Source: Prochilodus magdalenae (Eukaryota > Chordata > Actinopteri > Characiformes > Prochilodontidae). From it: a DNA stretch of 64,000 nt. Where the stretch lies: the NCBI GenBank assembly GCA_024036415.1, contig JAMWET010001365.1:249501-313500 (forward strand), read 5' to 3'. A program made the position numbers and the translations under genes. Position 1 is the stretch's first letter; every line of letters starts with the position of its first letter. The notes below the pieces were generated by a model, which saw only the letters and a program-made list of their open reading frames with translations, made no database searches and had not been told where the DNA came from. Shown piece by piece: positions 13,601 to 24,103 of the stretch.

Positions 13601-14430
13601 GTGGTGACACGCCCTCATATGTTTTAAGTGTGTCTGTTGACCAGGGACTTCAGGCTTTCTAACAGGGGTAAAATCATTTGCCTACGTAGATTAGTCCTTT
13701 CAAAATCATCAGTAAAATCAATGATGTCACTCACAAGCTCAAACTGTGTCTGTCCCCCATCCCATGTCTCCTTGTTGAAGCCTGTAGTCTCTGGGCCATT
13801 GGACGGGGCACTGCCCGATGTCACACCTCCTCTGCCAGTTGCTGTCGAAGGTGTTACCATGTAGACTGTCCATAAGCTACTGGACTCCAGAAGGAGAGGT
13901 GGAACCCTCAGATACCTTGTCGACTGGCAGGGCTATGGGCCTCAGTAGAGGAGCTGTGGTCGTCCTTGTTCTCCATCTCTTTCAGACTCCTTGAGGGAGC
14001 TACATTAGCAGTGTGTTTTAGCAGTTAGCATTGTCAGCACAGGGTTGTTAGCACACAGATTTAGTTCAGTGAAAGAAGATCCTTCGTGCATAAAAGTAAA
14101 GTCTGCTTTTTACCAGTCACAAGGGGTTTGCTGTGCTCTGCAGACTAATTTGTTTGCTATTGATTAACGTTACCAGGTATATATGAAGTGACGGTCTATG
14201 TTTGGCGGTATTAATGAGCTGAGCCAGTTTAATTAGTGGTATTAGGTATGGGAACCGACACTTTCTTGTACATTGTGTTTTAGAGCCATTGTGGCGAAGC
14301 ACAAGTTGGATGAGAAAGTTAATTCCCAATTACGTGCTTTGGGAAATCCTCAGAACAAAATGCTAAGTGCTGCTTACATCAGTAAATGTGCTATGTGTTG
14401 TGTTTTTCCATTTTTTGTGTTTGTAAATTT
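13601..14430. other. Unassigned spacer between two Gypsy fragments
   Basis: It separates Gypsy-1 from a second fragment of the same kind. An 80-codon scale open frame runs in both orientations near 13624-13864. The minus-strand version (78 residues, acidic middle DIIDFTDDFE) could be a remnant of a mobile-element ORF, but I recognise no family. Nothing else is seen. Confidence 0.35.
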
Positions 14431-14434
14431 TGTC

Positions 14435-14725
14435 GCAGCACCCCTTTCCTCCCTACTAAAAGGTAATGGCAAGCGTTTGGCTTGGAACCCTCAAACCGAA
14501 TCAACTTTTGATCATTTTATTTCTGCACCTCTGTTAAAACAACTTATAGACATTGAAGCTTCTAATCTGTGGGGACAGTCTTGTCACAACATGATTGTTC
14601 TTCCAAAAAACGTTACCCCATTGCTTTCTTTTCCCATAAATTAAGCCCTGCAGAACATAACTATAGGATCAGGGATTGTGAACTTTTAACCATGAAGCTC
14701 GCATTGGAGGAGTACACACAGTGTA
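14435..14725 (+). pseudogene. Gypsy RT/RNase H fragment
   Basis: The frame near 14438-14560 reads APLSSLLKGNGKRLAWNP, the connection between reverse transcriptase and RNase H in Gypsy elements. Further along, in other frames, come [18 protein letters not shown] and [13 protein letters not shown], an RNase H segment. It repeats a domain already present upstream in Gypsy-1, so it is a separate copy or a duplicated piece. Confidence 0.75.
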
Positions 14726-14859
14726 CATATTCAGTATAAACAGAATAATATGGGTCCTTATAGAGAAGTGATAAACTGAATCACCAGGGTATGTGCAAAA
14801 AGTGCAGTCTTTGCAGTTAAATAGTGTGCAAAAAGTTAAGCAGTTAAGCAGCCTGTTCT

Positions 14860-15250
14860 GGTGGTCATCTTATAGGTGAGAGCAAATAGAGGACTGAGCA
14901 AATTTGATGATGGTGGTGTCACTTTAGTGGGTGAACAGCGTATACAACATAGGACTTAAAACACAGCCCTGGGGTGTCCTTGTGTTGATAATCTGTATGC
15001 TGGAGGTGTGGTTTCCAATCCTGATAGACTGTGGTCTGCCCGTCAGGAAATCCAGCACCCAGTTACACAGGGAGGCTGTCAGTCCAAGAGTGTGGAGCTT
15101 ATCAGTCAGCATGGCTAGGATAATGGTGTTGAATGCTGAGCTGTAGTCAATGAACAGCATTCGCACGTAGCTGTCTTTGCTCTTCAGAGCTGTCTGAATG
15201 GCAGTGCAGATGACCGAAACTGATCTGATAAAATGTATGTTCCTACTCAT
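14860..15250 (-). pseudogene. LINE reverse-transcriptase fragment
   Basis: The minus strand from 15250 encodes 108 residues typical of CR1/L2/Rex1-type non-LTR retrotransposon reverse transcriptase: [30 protein letters not shown] and [17 protein letters not shown]. The frame breaks after LFTH. A degraded IIKFA remnant, where the catalytic FADD would be expected, follows in another frame. It is 5'-truncated like most LINE copies and not functional. Confidence 0.88.
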
Positions 15251-15717
15251 CTCAGAGATAGATTCAGACTCATCTTTCTTAATATTGTATGTCTTTAGAG
15301 ATGGCTCCTATATCCATTACAAATAATGTATTTGGCACTTGTTGCAGTGATTCTGGCTATAGTAATAAAAAACGTGCTGGGCAAAAGAAAAGATTGGAAA
15401 CTTTGAAGAGAAATAACAATTGTAGTTTGTTACCTATGGACCTATATATATATTTTTCCAAACCATGTTTTTACACTTTTCAGAACAAGGAGATTTCGTG
15501 TCAATATTCGCCAGCGCGGCGGGACTTTAGATTTCTTGTTCACAAAAAAAAAGTCAAAAATAGTTGACTATAAAAATTTGTGAACCATTTCTTGCATGGT
15601 TACCTACACTTACTCATATTCAGTGTTTATGTGACTAACTATGTTCTGAGAACAGTTGTAGAAAGAGTAGAAAGCTATGATACTGTCTCATTGCCCATCC
15701 CGAAAACTCCTGTGGAA
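15251..15717. other. Intergenic spacer
   Basis: A 92-codon open frame (15289-15567, +) is Lys- and Asn-rich with no recognisable motif and no support as a gene. Nothing else is seen. Confidence 0.35.
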
Positions 15718-15910
15718 AAAGGGTCACATATAACTAGCTGGTCTGTTGCTAACTAGCTTACTAGCCAGCTAAGTAGCTAGCAACAGGGTCCAATATGGTT
15801 ATTATTAAATTATAAATACTGAAGCTTGCCCGGTGTTGTCAATCATCTAGCTAATCAGCTGGCTAATAAATTAGCAACAGACCAGCTAGTTTTATGTGAA
15901 CCTGCCCTTG
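15718..15910. mobile_element. Fold-back MITE (about 190 bp)
   Basis: The two ends are imperfect inverted repeats of about 60 bases. The left arm contains ctagctggtctgttgctaa at about 15735-15753. Its reverse complement ttagcaacagaccagctag occurs at 15873-15891. Both arms continue with an agccagct motif toward the middle. The sequence could form a long hairpin, as expected of a miniature inverted-repeat transposable element. It has no coding capacity. Confidence 0.7.
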
Positions 15911-16162
15911 TAGTAAACTACTTTTGACTTTGTGCTTCGAGTCCAGAGTCCAGATTGACTGACATCAAGCAATCACACTCTGACAAGTGTCATTTTGAAA
16001 TAAAATTAATTTGGAAATCAAGAAGTTGAAATAAATAAAAAAAATGTAAAAGGAAACATTGTCCTGCAGGACAGAATTTTATTATTTTCTATTTTTTCCA
16101 TTTAAATATATTTTAAAATATATTTTATTTATCAATGTTACAGCAGCACAGATGAAAGAACA

Positions 16163-16885
16163 GACTAGATTAGATTAGATTAGATTCAACTTTATTGTCA
16201 TTGTGCAGAGTACAGGTACAGAGCCTATGAAATACAGTTAGCATCTAACCAGAAATGCAAGTACAGTATTATTTACATAAGAGCTGTAGTAATAAATATA
16301 TACATATATAAGCATATCTATATACATATATATTTATATGAATGTATAAGAGCAGCATTACAAATGCAGAATGTTTGAACTGTAAGAGTAGTGCAAGTAG
16401 ACAGTATGTACACAATAAAAATAACATCTGAGGTAGAGATAATATGAGAACAGTATGTAAACATGAGTATATAGTCTGTAAACATAAGTATACTGTATGT
16501 AAACATGAGTATACAGTAGGCTTGGTGATAAATAAAGTGCATTAACAGTACAGAATGTGCAAGGATGCAGTAGAGAGAGTGCAACGTAAATGAAAGTGTC
16601 CGTGCAGCGTTCATGAGACACACAGCCTCATGAAAGAAACTGTTCCTGAGTCTGCTGGTGCGGGAGCGGAGGCTCCTGCCAGATGGGAGGAGGGTGACAA
16701 GACCATGATTCGGGTGAGAAACGTCCTTGATGATATTCCTCGCCCTGCCTAGGCAGCGCTTGTGATAGATGTCCTGAATGGTGGGTAACTGAGTGCCTGT
16801 GATGCAATGAGCCATTCTCACCACCCGAAGAGAAGAGAACAGATAAAAGAACATCTGTAAATAGTAGGAGGTGGGACACTCAAAC
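16163..16885 (-). pseudogene. LINE 3' end (C-terminus plus 3' UTR)
   Basis: The minus strand at about 16640-16860 encodes the C-terminal tail of a CR1/L2/Rex1-like LINE ORF2: QDIYHKRCLGRARNIIKD, LPSGRSLRSRTSRLRNSFF. The rest, to about 16163, is an AT-rich 3' UTR ending in tandem AATCT units (agattagattagatt on the + strand), the usual tail of these elements. The end lies upstream (in element order) of the fragment at 14860-15250, so the two are separate insertions. Confidence 0.85.
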
Positions 16886-17950
16886 ATCTGTCAAATATCC
16901 AAGAACAGCCTAACTTTACCAAACTATATCAGCCTAACTCAATGAACTCCTCTCACTGTCATCCAGCAGCAGCATTTCTGTATAGTCACTAACTGTTCGT
17001 TAGCGCAATCATGAAACAGGAGTTAAAAGTGGAGTCTGTAGAGTGTTAGTGACTGTATTCCTGTGCCCTGCTCTTCTCAAAACCTACCATCAACTTAACG
17101 AGTCATCTGCCTCAAGTCTAAGTCAACTGTCAAGTCATAAATACCAAGTCAAAGTCAAATTGAGTCTTCAGTGTTGGTCGAACAAGTCTTAAGTCCTTAA
17201 ACTTGCGACTCGAGCCCCCTGACTCTGCATTTAACTTTTTGTTCAGTTTGTCGCAATGTATTGCCAACTCTGTTTGCGCACTTGCATCTTTCTTGTGTTC
17301 TCTGTTTGCCATCTCTGGGTATCGACTCCTCTTTGTTTGTTTGGTTTTCACCTTTGGATTCCAGGATCCTTTTGGTTTGTTTGCTGCTCAGTTTGCTTTT
17401 GTAGTCTTCGAATTCTGTCTGTGTCCTGTTCTGGTTTTGACTGAACCTTATGGTTATGTATTCTGTCAACTTGTTTAATAAAACCCATTCTGCTTTTAGC
17501 TCTTCTTTCGTCAAACTAAGTTTGTTGATTCTGATTCTGTTGATTTTACACAATTTCTCTACAATGAAGGATTTTATACCAAAGCACCCTGAACGGCTCT
17601 CAACCATTTACTTGTGCAAAAACTACAGAAAATCTGTGGCATTCCCTTTAAATTCTGTCCTCTATTACTGATAATTGTAACATTGTTATGCAGTTTTACT
17701 CTTTACCGCATTTTAAATGATTGTTTTGTACATAACTTTGCACAAGTTTGTGTGCATTTTACATTTACACTGTTGTAAAACTGCTGTTAAGTAGTGTGCT
17801 TACAATTCAGTTGTACGGAATTCTACGCAATAACAAATATGAATCAGCTGCACATCCCCCTTGTGATTAACTGTCTTAACTGCCTTAGGCACTTTCTCCA
17901 GTTATTAGTAATAGATTAGTCAACTATTAATAAGTAAGAAATAAATATGA
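16886..17950. other. Intergenic spacer with degenerate AAGTC-rich patch
   Basis: About 17100-17220 has repeated aagtc/gactc words (caagtctaagtcaactgtcaagtca). A similar patch (tcgagtccagagtccag) lies near 15938-15955. These may be the two sides of an old repeat split by the LINE insertion. The longer open frames at 17197-17607 are low-complexity and I do not call them genes. Confidence 0.35.
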
Positions 17951-18015
17951 TTTGAACTTATACTCTTTTATGTTTCTTATTTGGTCTTTTCTGTCTAAAT
18001 GTAAGACTATTCTAT

Positions 18016-18190
18016 TAAGAGTTTCATATAGGTCATTAAGGAGAAATAGTCTCTCTAGTTATACTAGCTCATTCACTTATCTTCTAACCTTAATCCTTCT
18101 TGGCTGGAAGGAGCGCTGGAGCCTATCCTTGTGGTCAGTGGGTGACAGTCCGCCAGTCCATCGCAGTCACACACACACACACACACACAC
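18016..18190. repeat. Dispersed repeat fragment ending in (CA)n
   Basis: The start (catataggtcattaaggaga) recurs at 21864-21883. The middle (gctggagcctatcc, gtgggtgacagtccgccag) recurs in similar form at 23330-23375 and matches a phrase common in fish dispersed repeats. It ends in a short (CA)n tract. Confidence 0.55.
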
Positions 18191-18224
18191 ATTTGCTAAT
18201 TTATAGAACTCATAAGAGTAATAA

Positions 18225-18775
18225 AATATAGATATTTTAATTATAATCTCACCATATTATACACTACATATAGAACCAGGGTACATGAACATGTCACTAC
18301 AGCAAATACATACTTCTGTTGTTCCACAAACCTCAGTAAAACGAGCAGAACTGATATTTAACATCATGGGAACATTCATATTGCAGCAATGAGGAGGTTC
18401 AGACTTCTGTTGTTCCACAAACCTCAGTAAAACGAGCAGAACTGATATTTAACATCATGGGAACATTCATATTGCAGCAATGAGGAAGTTCAGACTTCAG
18501 ACTAGCAGAATATCAGTCCATGATCTAATTTACTGAAAAACACAAAAGAAAAGGCAAATGCAGCTCAGAACTAGCACTCGGACAGTTAGCTCACGCTCTC
18601 TGTTCTGTTTACAACCCGGCCCTGATAAGTGGGTCAGGAATTATTTATATATATATATATATTTAATAAAACTGTAAATAATCTTAAATATGTCTTTTTC
18701 CTTTAGAATGCACTCAGCATTTATTTATTTGGCTTTGGGTTTAATTAACATTATGATTATTGTTATTTTAAATGC
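18225..18775 (+). repeat. Repeat R3, copy without Tc1 (empty site)
   Basis: About 550 bases match 24005-26078 nearly base for base once the Tc1-B insertion there is removed. The continuous stretch acatacttctgttgttcc is the uninterrupted form of the Tc1-B target. This copy has a 91-base segment in tandem (18312 onward, repeated from 18403) that is single in the other copy. Inside it, 18569-18628 is also inverted at 19019-19080. Confidence 0.8.
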
Positions 18776-18918
18776 TGTTTTTATTGAAATTGTTTAGCTT
18801 ATTTATTTGTATACATAATTTATAGAGCAGTAGGTAATTAGCCATGTGTGTTCTGTTTGTTGAAAAAGATGTTCATGGTGGTTCATTTATATCTCTGTTA
18901 ACAGAGACTTTATTTAAA

Positions 18919-18920
<2 letters not shown>

Positions 18921-18995
<75 letters not shown>
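18921..18995. repeat. (GT)n microsatellite
   Basis: Uninterrupted GT dinucleotide run of about 75 bases between the two halves of an inverted repeat (18569-18628 and 19019-19080). Confidence 0.95.
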
Positions 18996-19001
<6 letters not shown>

Positions 19002-19018
19002 CACGATGGCAGTGCTTC

Positions 19019-19560
19019 TTAGGGCCGGGTTATAAACAGAGCAGACAACGCGAGCTAACTACCGAGTGCTAGTTTCTAGCTGTATTACGGAAATATTATG
19101 AGTGGGGACTGAATGTCCTCCAGTTCCATATTATTATTGAATAATAGACCTTTCTACCAGTAAGTGCACTGTCATGTCCAGCTGTGAACAGAAGCCTTAT
19201 CAAACTTCCAACCGCAACACAGTACTCGCTAGTTTTCAGCCTCCCCTCGGAAATCTTTATTTTGAATCTGTGCTGCCAATGGAGAGTAGTTAGTTTGTCT
19301 GGAAGTCCTTCGAGCATGGGGGAAGCACTAGTTGGTTGAAATATGCTAAAGGTTTTGAATTTTGTATGACCCTGTATAGATGGACCAGCTGGTCCCTGAT
19401 TGGCTGGCAGCTGTAACTACGTTGCAGCGTATTCATTGTAGCAGTAATATATTATATGTTTAAAGGCCATCACTGCCAGACACACAGACAGACATATCCA
19501 TTCACTCACACACACACACACACACACACACCCACACACACACACTGCACAGTGTTGTAT
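19019..19560. repeat. Inverted partner of part of R3, then spacer
   Basis: 19019-19080 (gggccgggttataaacagag through accgagtgctag) is the reverse complement of 18569-18628 with a few changes. The rest has a (CA)n tract near 19508-19545 and no gene. Confidence 0.6.
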
Positions 19561-19564
19561 TTTA

Positions 19565-20249
19565 CTTACTCTGACACACCTCAGCAAGCACAAAAGGAGT
19601 CTGTAACTTAGCTAATGAGCTTAATCGGGTGGGCTGGAGAAGGAAAAGCACATAGAGTGGGGTCCCAGGACTGGGATTGGGAACCTCTGAATTAAGGACT
19701 CTTATGATCAGAGGAAAAGTGTGTGTGTATATGTGTGCCTATGATAAAGTGCCAACAAGGATAGGGTCCAGCACTCCTTGCGACCCAGAAGAATTAAGTG
19801 GGTTGGAAGATGAGTGAGTATAACTAGAGAGACTAGAAGGATGAATTCAAACTAAGGAAACTGTTCCAAATGAGTGCTGATGGCAAAAAGGTTGTCAGGG
19901 TGACTTTTGGACTAAATAATAGACAATAGGCAGGTAGAAACAGACAAGACAACTTTAGAAACAATAAACCTCAGCACCTACACAGGTAAAAACACAGGTA
20001 AATAGAAGGACAGCAAGACCATTCAGACTCGGGTAGAAAAGATGATGGCATAATGGATCTACAGAAAACATGCAGGTGATTTTGATAGACATGTTTATCT
20101 AGATCACTGATCTTGTGACAACAAAATCCATAATTAACACATTAACTCCTGATAAATTCACACACTGAACAAAGCCTTTATTACCTTTATCTTTATTATT
20201 GGTGCATGCCTCAGTTAAAGTTGAGTAACCCATCTTGATGTTGTTAATA
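19565..20249 (+). repeat. Long inverted arm, left copy (R1)
   Basis: It matches the reverse complement of about 22880-23710 along its length. Examples: ctctgacacacc at the outer end, ccaaatgagtgctgatggc in the middle, gctaagtaact/gttgagtaacc near the inner end. A further direct copy lies at 35893-36362. Non-coding. The arm breaks off at a TA where Tc1-A is inserted. A long inverted pair is typical of a non-autonomous fold-back DNA element. Confidence 0.72.
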
Positions 20250-21839
20250 GACAGTGGAGGAAATAAATATTTAAACCCTTGCTGATTTTGTAAGTTTGCC
20301 CACTGACAAAGATATGAACAATCTATTATTTTAAGGGTAGGTTTATTTTAACAGTGAGAGATAAAATATCAAAAAGAAAATCCAGAAAATTACATTGTAT
20401 AAAATATATACATTTAATTGCATTTTGCAGAGAGAAATAAGTATTTGATCCCTCTAGCAAACAAGACTTAATGCTTGGTGGCAAAACCCTTGTTGGCAGG
20501 GACAGCAGTCAGACGTTTTTTGTAGTTGATGATGAGGTTTGCGCACGTCAGGAGGAATTTTGGTCCACTCCTCTTTGCAGATCATCTCTAAATCATTTAG
20601 ATTTTAAGGCTGTCGCTTGGCAACTCGGACCTTCAGCTCCCTCCATAAATTTTCTATGGGATTAAGGTCTGGAGACTGGCTAGGCCACTCCATGACCTTA
20701 ATGTGCTTCTTTTTGAGCCACCTTTGTTGCCTTGGCTGTATGTTTTAGATCATTGTCGTGCTGGAGGACCCAGCCACAACCCATTTTTAATGTCCTGGCG
20801 GAGGGAAGGAGGTTGTCACTCAGGATTTTACAGTACATGGCTCCATCCATTCTTCCATTGATGAGGTGAAGTAGTCCTGTGCCCTTAGCAGAGAAACACC
20901 CCCAAAACATAATGTTTCCACCTCCATGCTTGACAGTGAGGATGGTGTTCTTTGGGTCATAGTTGGCATTTCTCTTCCTCTTGAATTGAGTTAATGCCAA
21001 AGAGCTCAATTTTTGTCTTATCTGACCACAGCACCTTCTCCCAATCACTCTCAGAATCATCCAGGTGTTCATTGGCAAACTTCAGATGGGCCTGCACATG
21101 TGCCTTCTTGAGCAGGGGGGCCTTGCGGGCACTGCAGGATTTTAATCCATTACGGCGTAATGTGTTACCAATGGTGTTCTTGGTGACTGTGGTCCCAGCT
21201 GCCTTAAGATCATTAACAGGTTCCCCCCGTGTAGTTTTAGGCTGATTTCTCATCTTCCTCATGATCATGGATACCCCACGAGGTGAGATTTTGCATGGAG
21301 CCCCAGATCGAGGTCGATTGACAGTCATTTTGTATTTCTTCCATTTTCTTACAATGGCACCAACAGTTGTCTCCTTCTCACCCAGCATCTTAAGGTTTTG
21401 TAGCCCATTCCAGCCTTGTGCAGGTCTATGATCGTGCCCCTGACATCCTTAGAAAGCTCTTTGGTCTTGCCCATGTTGGAGAGGTTACAGTCTGACCGAT
21501 TCATTGAGTCTGTGGACACGTGTCTTTTATACAGGTGACAATTTAAGACAGCTGCCTTTAATGCAGGTAACGAATTGATTAGGAGTGTCTAACTGGTCTG
21601 TAGGAACCAGAACTCTTAATGTTGGTAGGGGATCAAATACTTATTTCTCTCTGCAAAATGCAATTATATAATGCAATGTATATATTTTATACAATGTCAT
21701 TTTCTGGATTTTCTTTTTGATTTTTTATCTCTCACTGTTAAAATAAACCTACCCTTAAAATAATAGACTGTTCATATTTTTGTCAGTGGGCAAACTTACA
21801 AAATCAGCAAGGGATCAAATATTTATTTCCTCCACTGTA
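20250..21839 (-). mobile_element. Tc1/mariner element Tc1-A
   Basis: The ends are inverted: acagtggaggaaataaata on the left, its reverse complement tatttatttcctccactgt on the right, with TA on both sides. Inner copies of the terminal motif (agagagaaataagtatttga near 20430, atacttatttctctctgca near 21639) give the two-repeat ITR layout of fish Tc1 elements. It encodes one broken transposase on the minus strand and interrupts the left R1 arm. Confidence 0.92.
20463..21474 (-). pseudogene. Tc1 transposase pseudogene (Tc1-A)
   Basis: It reads on the minus strand from the start at 21474-21472 ([20 protein letters not shown]). Domains in order: the N-terminal paired-like DNA-binding region, then the DDE core with [12 protein letters not shown], where the usual SDET is SDKT, then [15 protein letters not shown] and, in another frame, [11 protein letters not shown]. 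At least two frameshifts break the frame, near 21400 and 20700. It cannot make a working enzyme. The family moves TA-flanked DNA by cut and paste. Confidence 0.88.
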
Positions 21840-22880
21840 TGACCGTTCTACTTACAGTTCCATATAGGTCATTAAGGAGAAATATTTCAGAAATCTTTCA
21901 GCAGTCTATCAGTGTTGAAGGAGATCGTAGGTTTTTCTCATTTATCTCTAGAATGTCTTGTTAAATGTTTAGGTTAATGTTTTCTCTCCTCAGGGGTCTT
22001 AGCAGAAAGAATTCAGAAATGGGTTCTTTCATTAATATGATTAAGATAAGCTCTGTTTCTCCTCAGTTATAGAAAAGTTCGCCTTAATAAAGACGTTTTT
22101 TCTTTGGGTCAGCAAAATATCTCAATATCTCAAAACACAGCAGAAACCTCACGCCATGAAATACACACACTTCCTAAGAATCCATGTCTTAGTTCCAGTT
22201 TATTTGTCTGTTTACCTACTGATAAATAATCTAAACTAAATAGCTTTCTATGCTGGTTTAGTCGCCTGTTTGTTTTCAGTGCCGTCATATGGTTTCACAA
22301 GAACTGATGGATCAGATAGTTTGGTTCAGGTAGAACATTACTCCCTCTGCAAACACAGTTAAAGGGTACACTACATGTCCAAATGTATCTAGACCCTTTC
22401 AAGTGAATGTGGACCCTTCTCTGAGAGAACTTGCCTCGGCTTGCCTCGCCAGGTGCCAAGACACAGTCCAGCACAGCAATCAACATTTATTGTTTTCATA
22501 CATACCAACCTTACCAAGATCCCAAGATAGCTATGAATTCTATGCAGGGCTAGGCTAGTTTATGCAGGTCTGGTGCTGGCAGAGCTAGTCACTCAGTCAT
22601 TGGATTTGACTGATTGAAGCTGTTATAGCTGCAAAGGGTGGGCCAACATCATACTGAACCGTATGAACTAAGAACTCCAAGTTAATATGTGTGTGAAGGT
22701 AGATGAGTGAATACTTTTGGCACTATAGCGTACAATGTTGATGATAGTAAAATACTGTTACCTGTGAAGATAAAAGTTAGTGTTACTAGTGTTAGGGTAT
22801 TTGATCTACTAGGAAATAAGGCATGTACTAATGATAAATTTATCTGAAGGAAGTGAGGCATTAATCAGGAACAAATGAAT
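21840..22880 (+). repeat. Interior of the long element, including R2 copy
   Basis: About 22010-22600 corresponds to 36385-36925 (direct) and 9960-10540 (inverted). Anchors are agaattcagaaatgggttct, cacacacttcctaagaatcc and gcagggctaggctagtt. The sequence is non-coding. Lying between two inverted R1 arms, it would be the internal part of one element of about 2.5 kb before Tc1-A landed. Confidence 0.65.
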
Positions 22881-23387
22881 GAGTCATATATTAACAATCA
22901 CAAGACTGAGTTACTTAGCATTAACTGTGACATGCACTAATAATAAAGATAAGGGTCATGACGGCTTTGTTCAGTGTCTGAATTGATCAGGAATTCTTGT
23001 GTCAACTAAGTCACAAACGGATGTTTTCTGTACATCCATCATGTCATCATCTTTTGTATCTGAGTCAGGATGGTCTTGCTGTTTAAGCAGTCCTTCTATT
23101 TAACTGTGTTTGTACTTGTGCAAGGTCTGAGGTTTATTGTTTCTAATGTTGCCTTGTCTGTTTCTAATGGCATATTGTCTATTATTTTGTCCTAAGTCAC
23201 CCTGACAATCTTTTTGCCATCAGCACTCATTTGGAACAGTTTCCTTAGTTTTAATTCATCCTTCTAGTCTCACTAGCTATACTCATTCATTCACTCATCT
23301 TCACTCATTAATACTTTTGGGTCACAAGGAGTGCTGGAGCTTATTCTTGGGCTCAATGGGTGACAGTCCGCCAGCCCATCGCAGGCA

Positions 23388-23454
<67 letters not shown>

Positions 23455-23710
23455 GCACACACGCACACAAACACACACACACACACACACACATACACAC
23501 ACACACACACACATATGCACACACGCGCACACACACACACACACTCACACTTACGGGGCAATGTGTCTTTTTCCTCGGATCATAAAAAAGTTCCCAATCC
23601 CAGTCCTGGGACCCCACTCTATACACATATGTGCTTTCCCTTTTCGGGCCCACCTGATTGAACACATTTACAGACTCGTGTTGTGCTTGCCGGGGTGTGT
23701 CAGAGTATGT
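22880..23710 (-). repeat. Long inverted arm, right copy (R1)
   Basis: Reverse-complement partner of 19565-20249. It is longer because a CA microsatellite (23390-23545) has expanded inside it. The order of matching words is preserved along the arm, with many substitutions, so the pair is old. Confidence 0.7.
23390..23545. repeat. (CA)n microsatellite
   Basis: Interrupted CA dinucleotide array of about 155 bases with a few atatgcacac and acgcac variants. It produces long Cys/Val or His/Thr reading frames with no meaning. Confidence 0.95.
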
Positions 23711-24103
23711 CTCAATTCATCACACAGAAAGAACTGATTACTAATCACTGATGATAAATGTATGTTGTCTGTGGCCCCTTCATGAAGTAATGAACCATTT
23801 GTACTTTATTACTAATTAAATACTTAATTTTTCATGATGAATACGTGATGTTTGTGCCTCCTAAAATGAAGTGAACCAGTCATACCTTTATTACTGATTA
23901 AAAGCTAACTGATTTGCAGGGGTTAATCATTACTTACCAAAACAGTAACGGCGTATAAGTACAATATGGCTCATATAAACATAGGACATTGAGGAAACTC
24001 ATAGGACAAATAAAATATATATATATTTTAACTATAATCTCACCATATTATACACTACATATAGAACCAGGGTACATGAACATGTCAGTACAGCAAATAC
24101 ATA

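Noticed and set aside
17197..17607. 136-codon minus-strand frame
   Set aside because: Lys/Glu/Asn-rich with no domain. It overlaps frames on the other strand and has no gene structure.
23291..23737. Overlapping 63-125 codon frames on both strands
   Set aside because: Low-complexity translation of a CA microsatellite.
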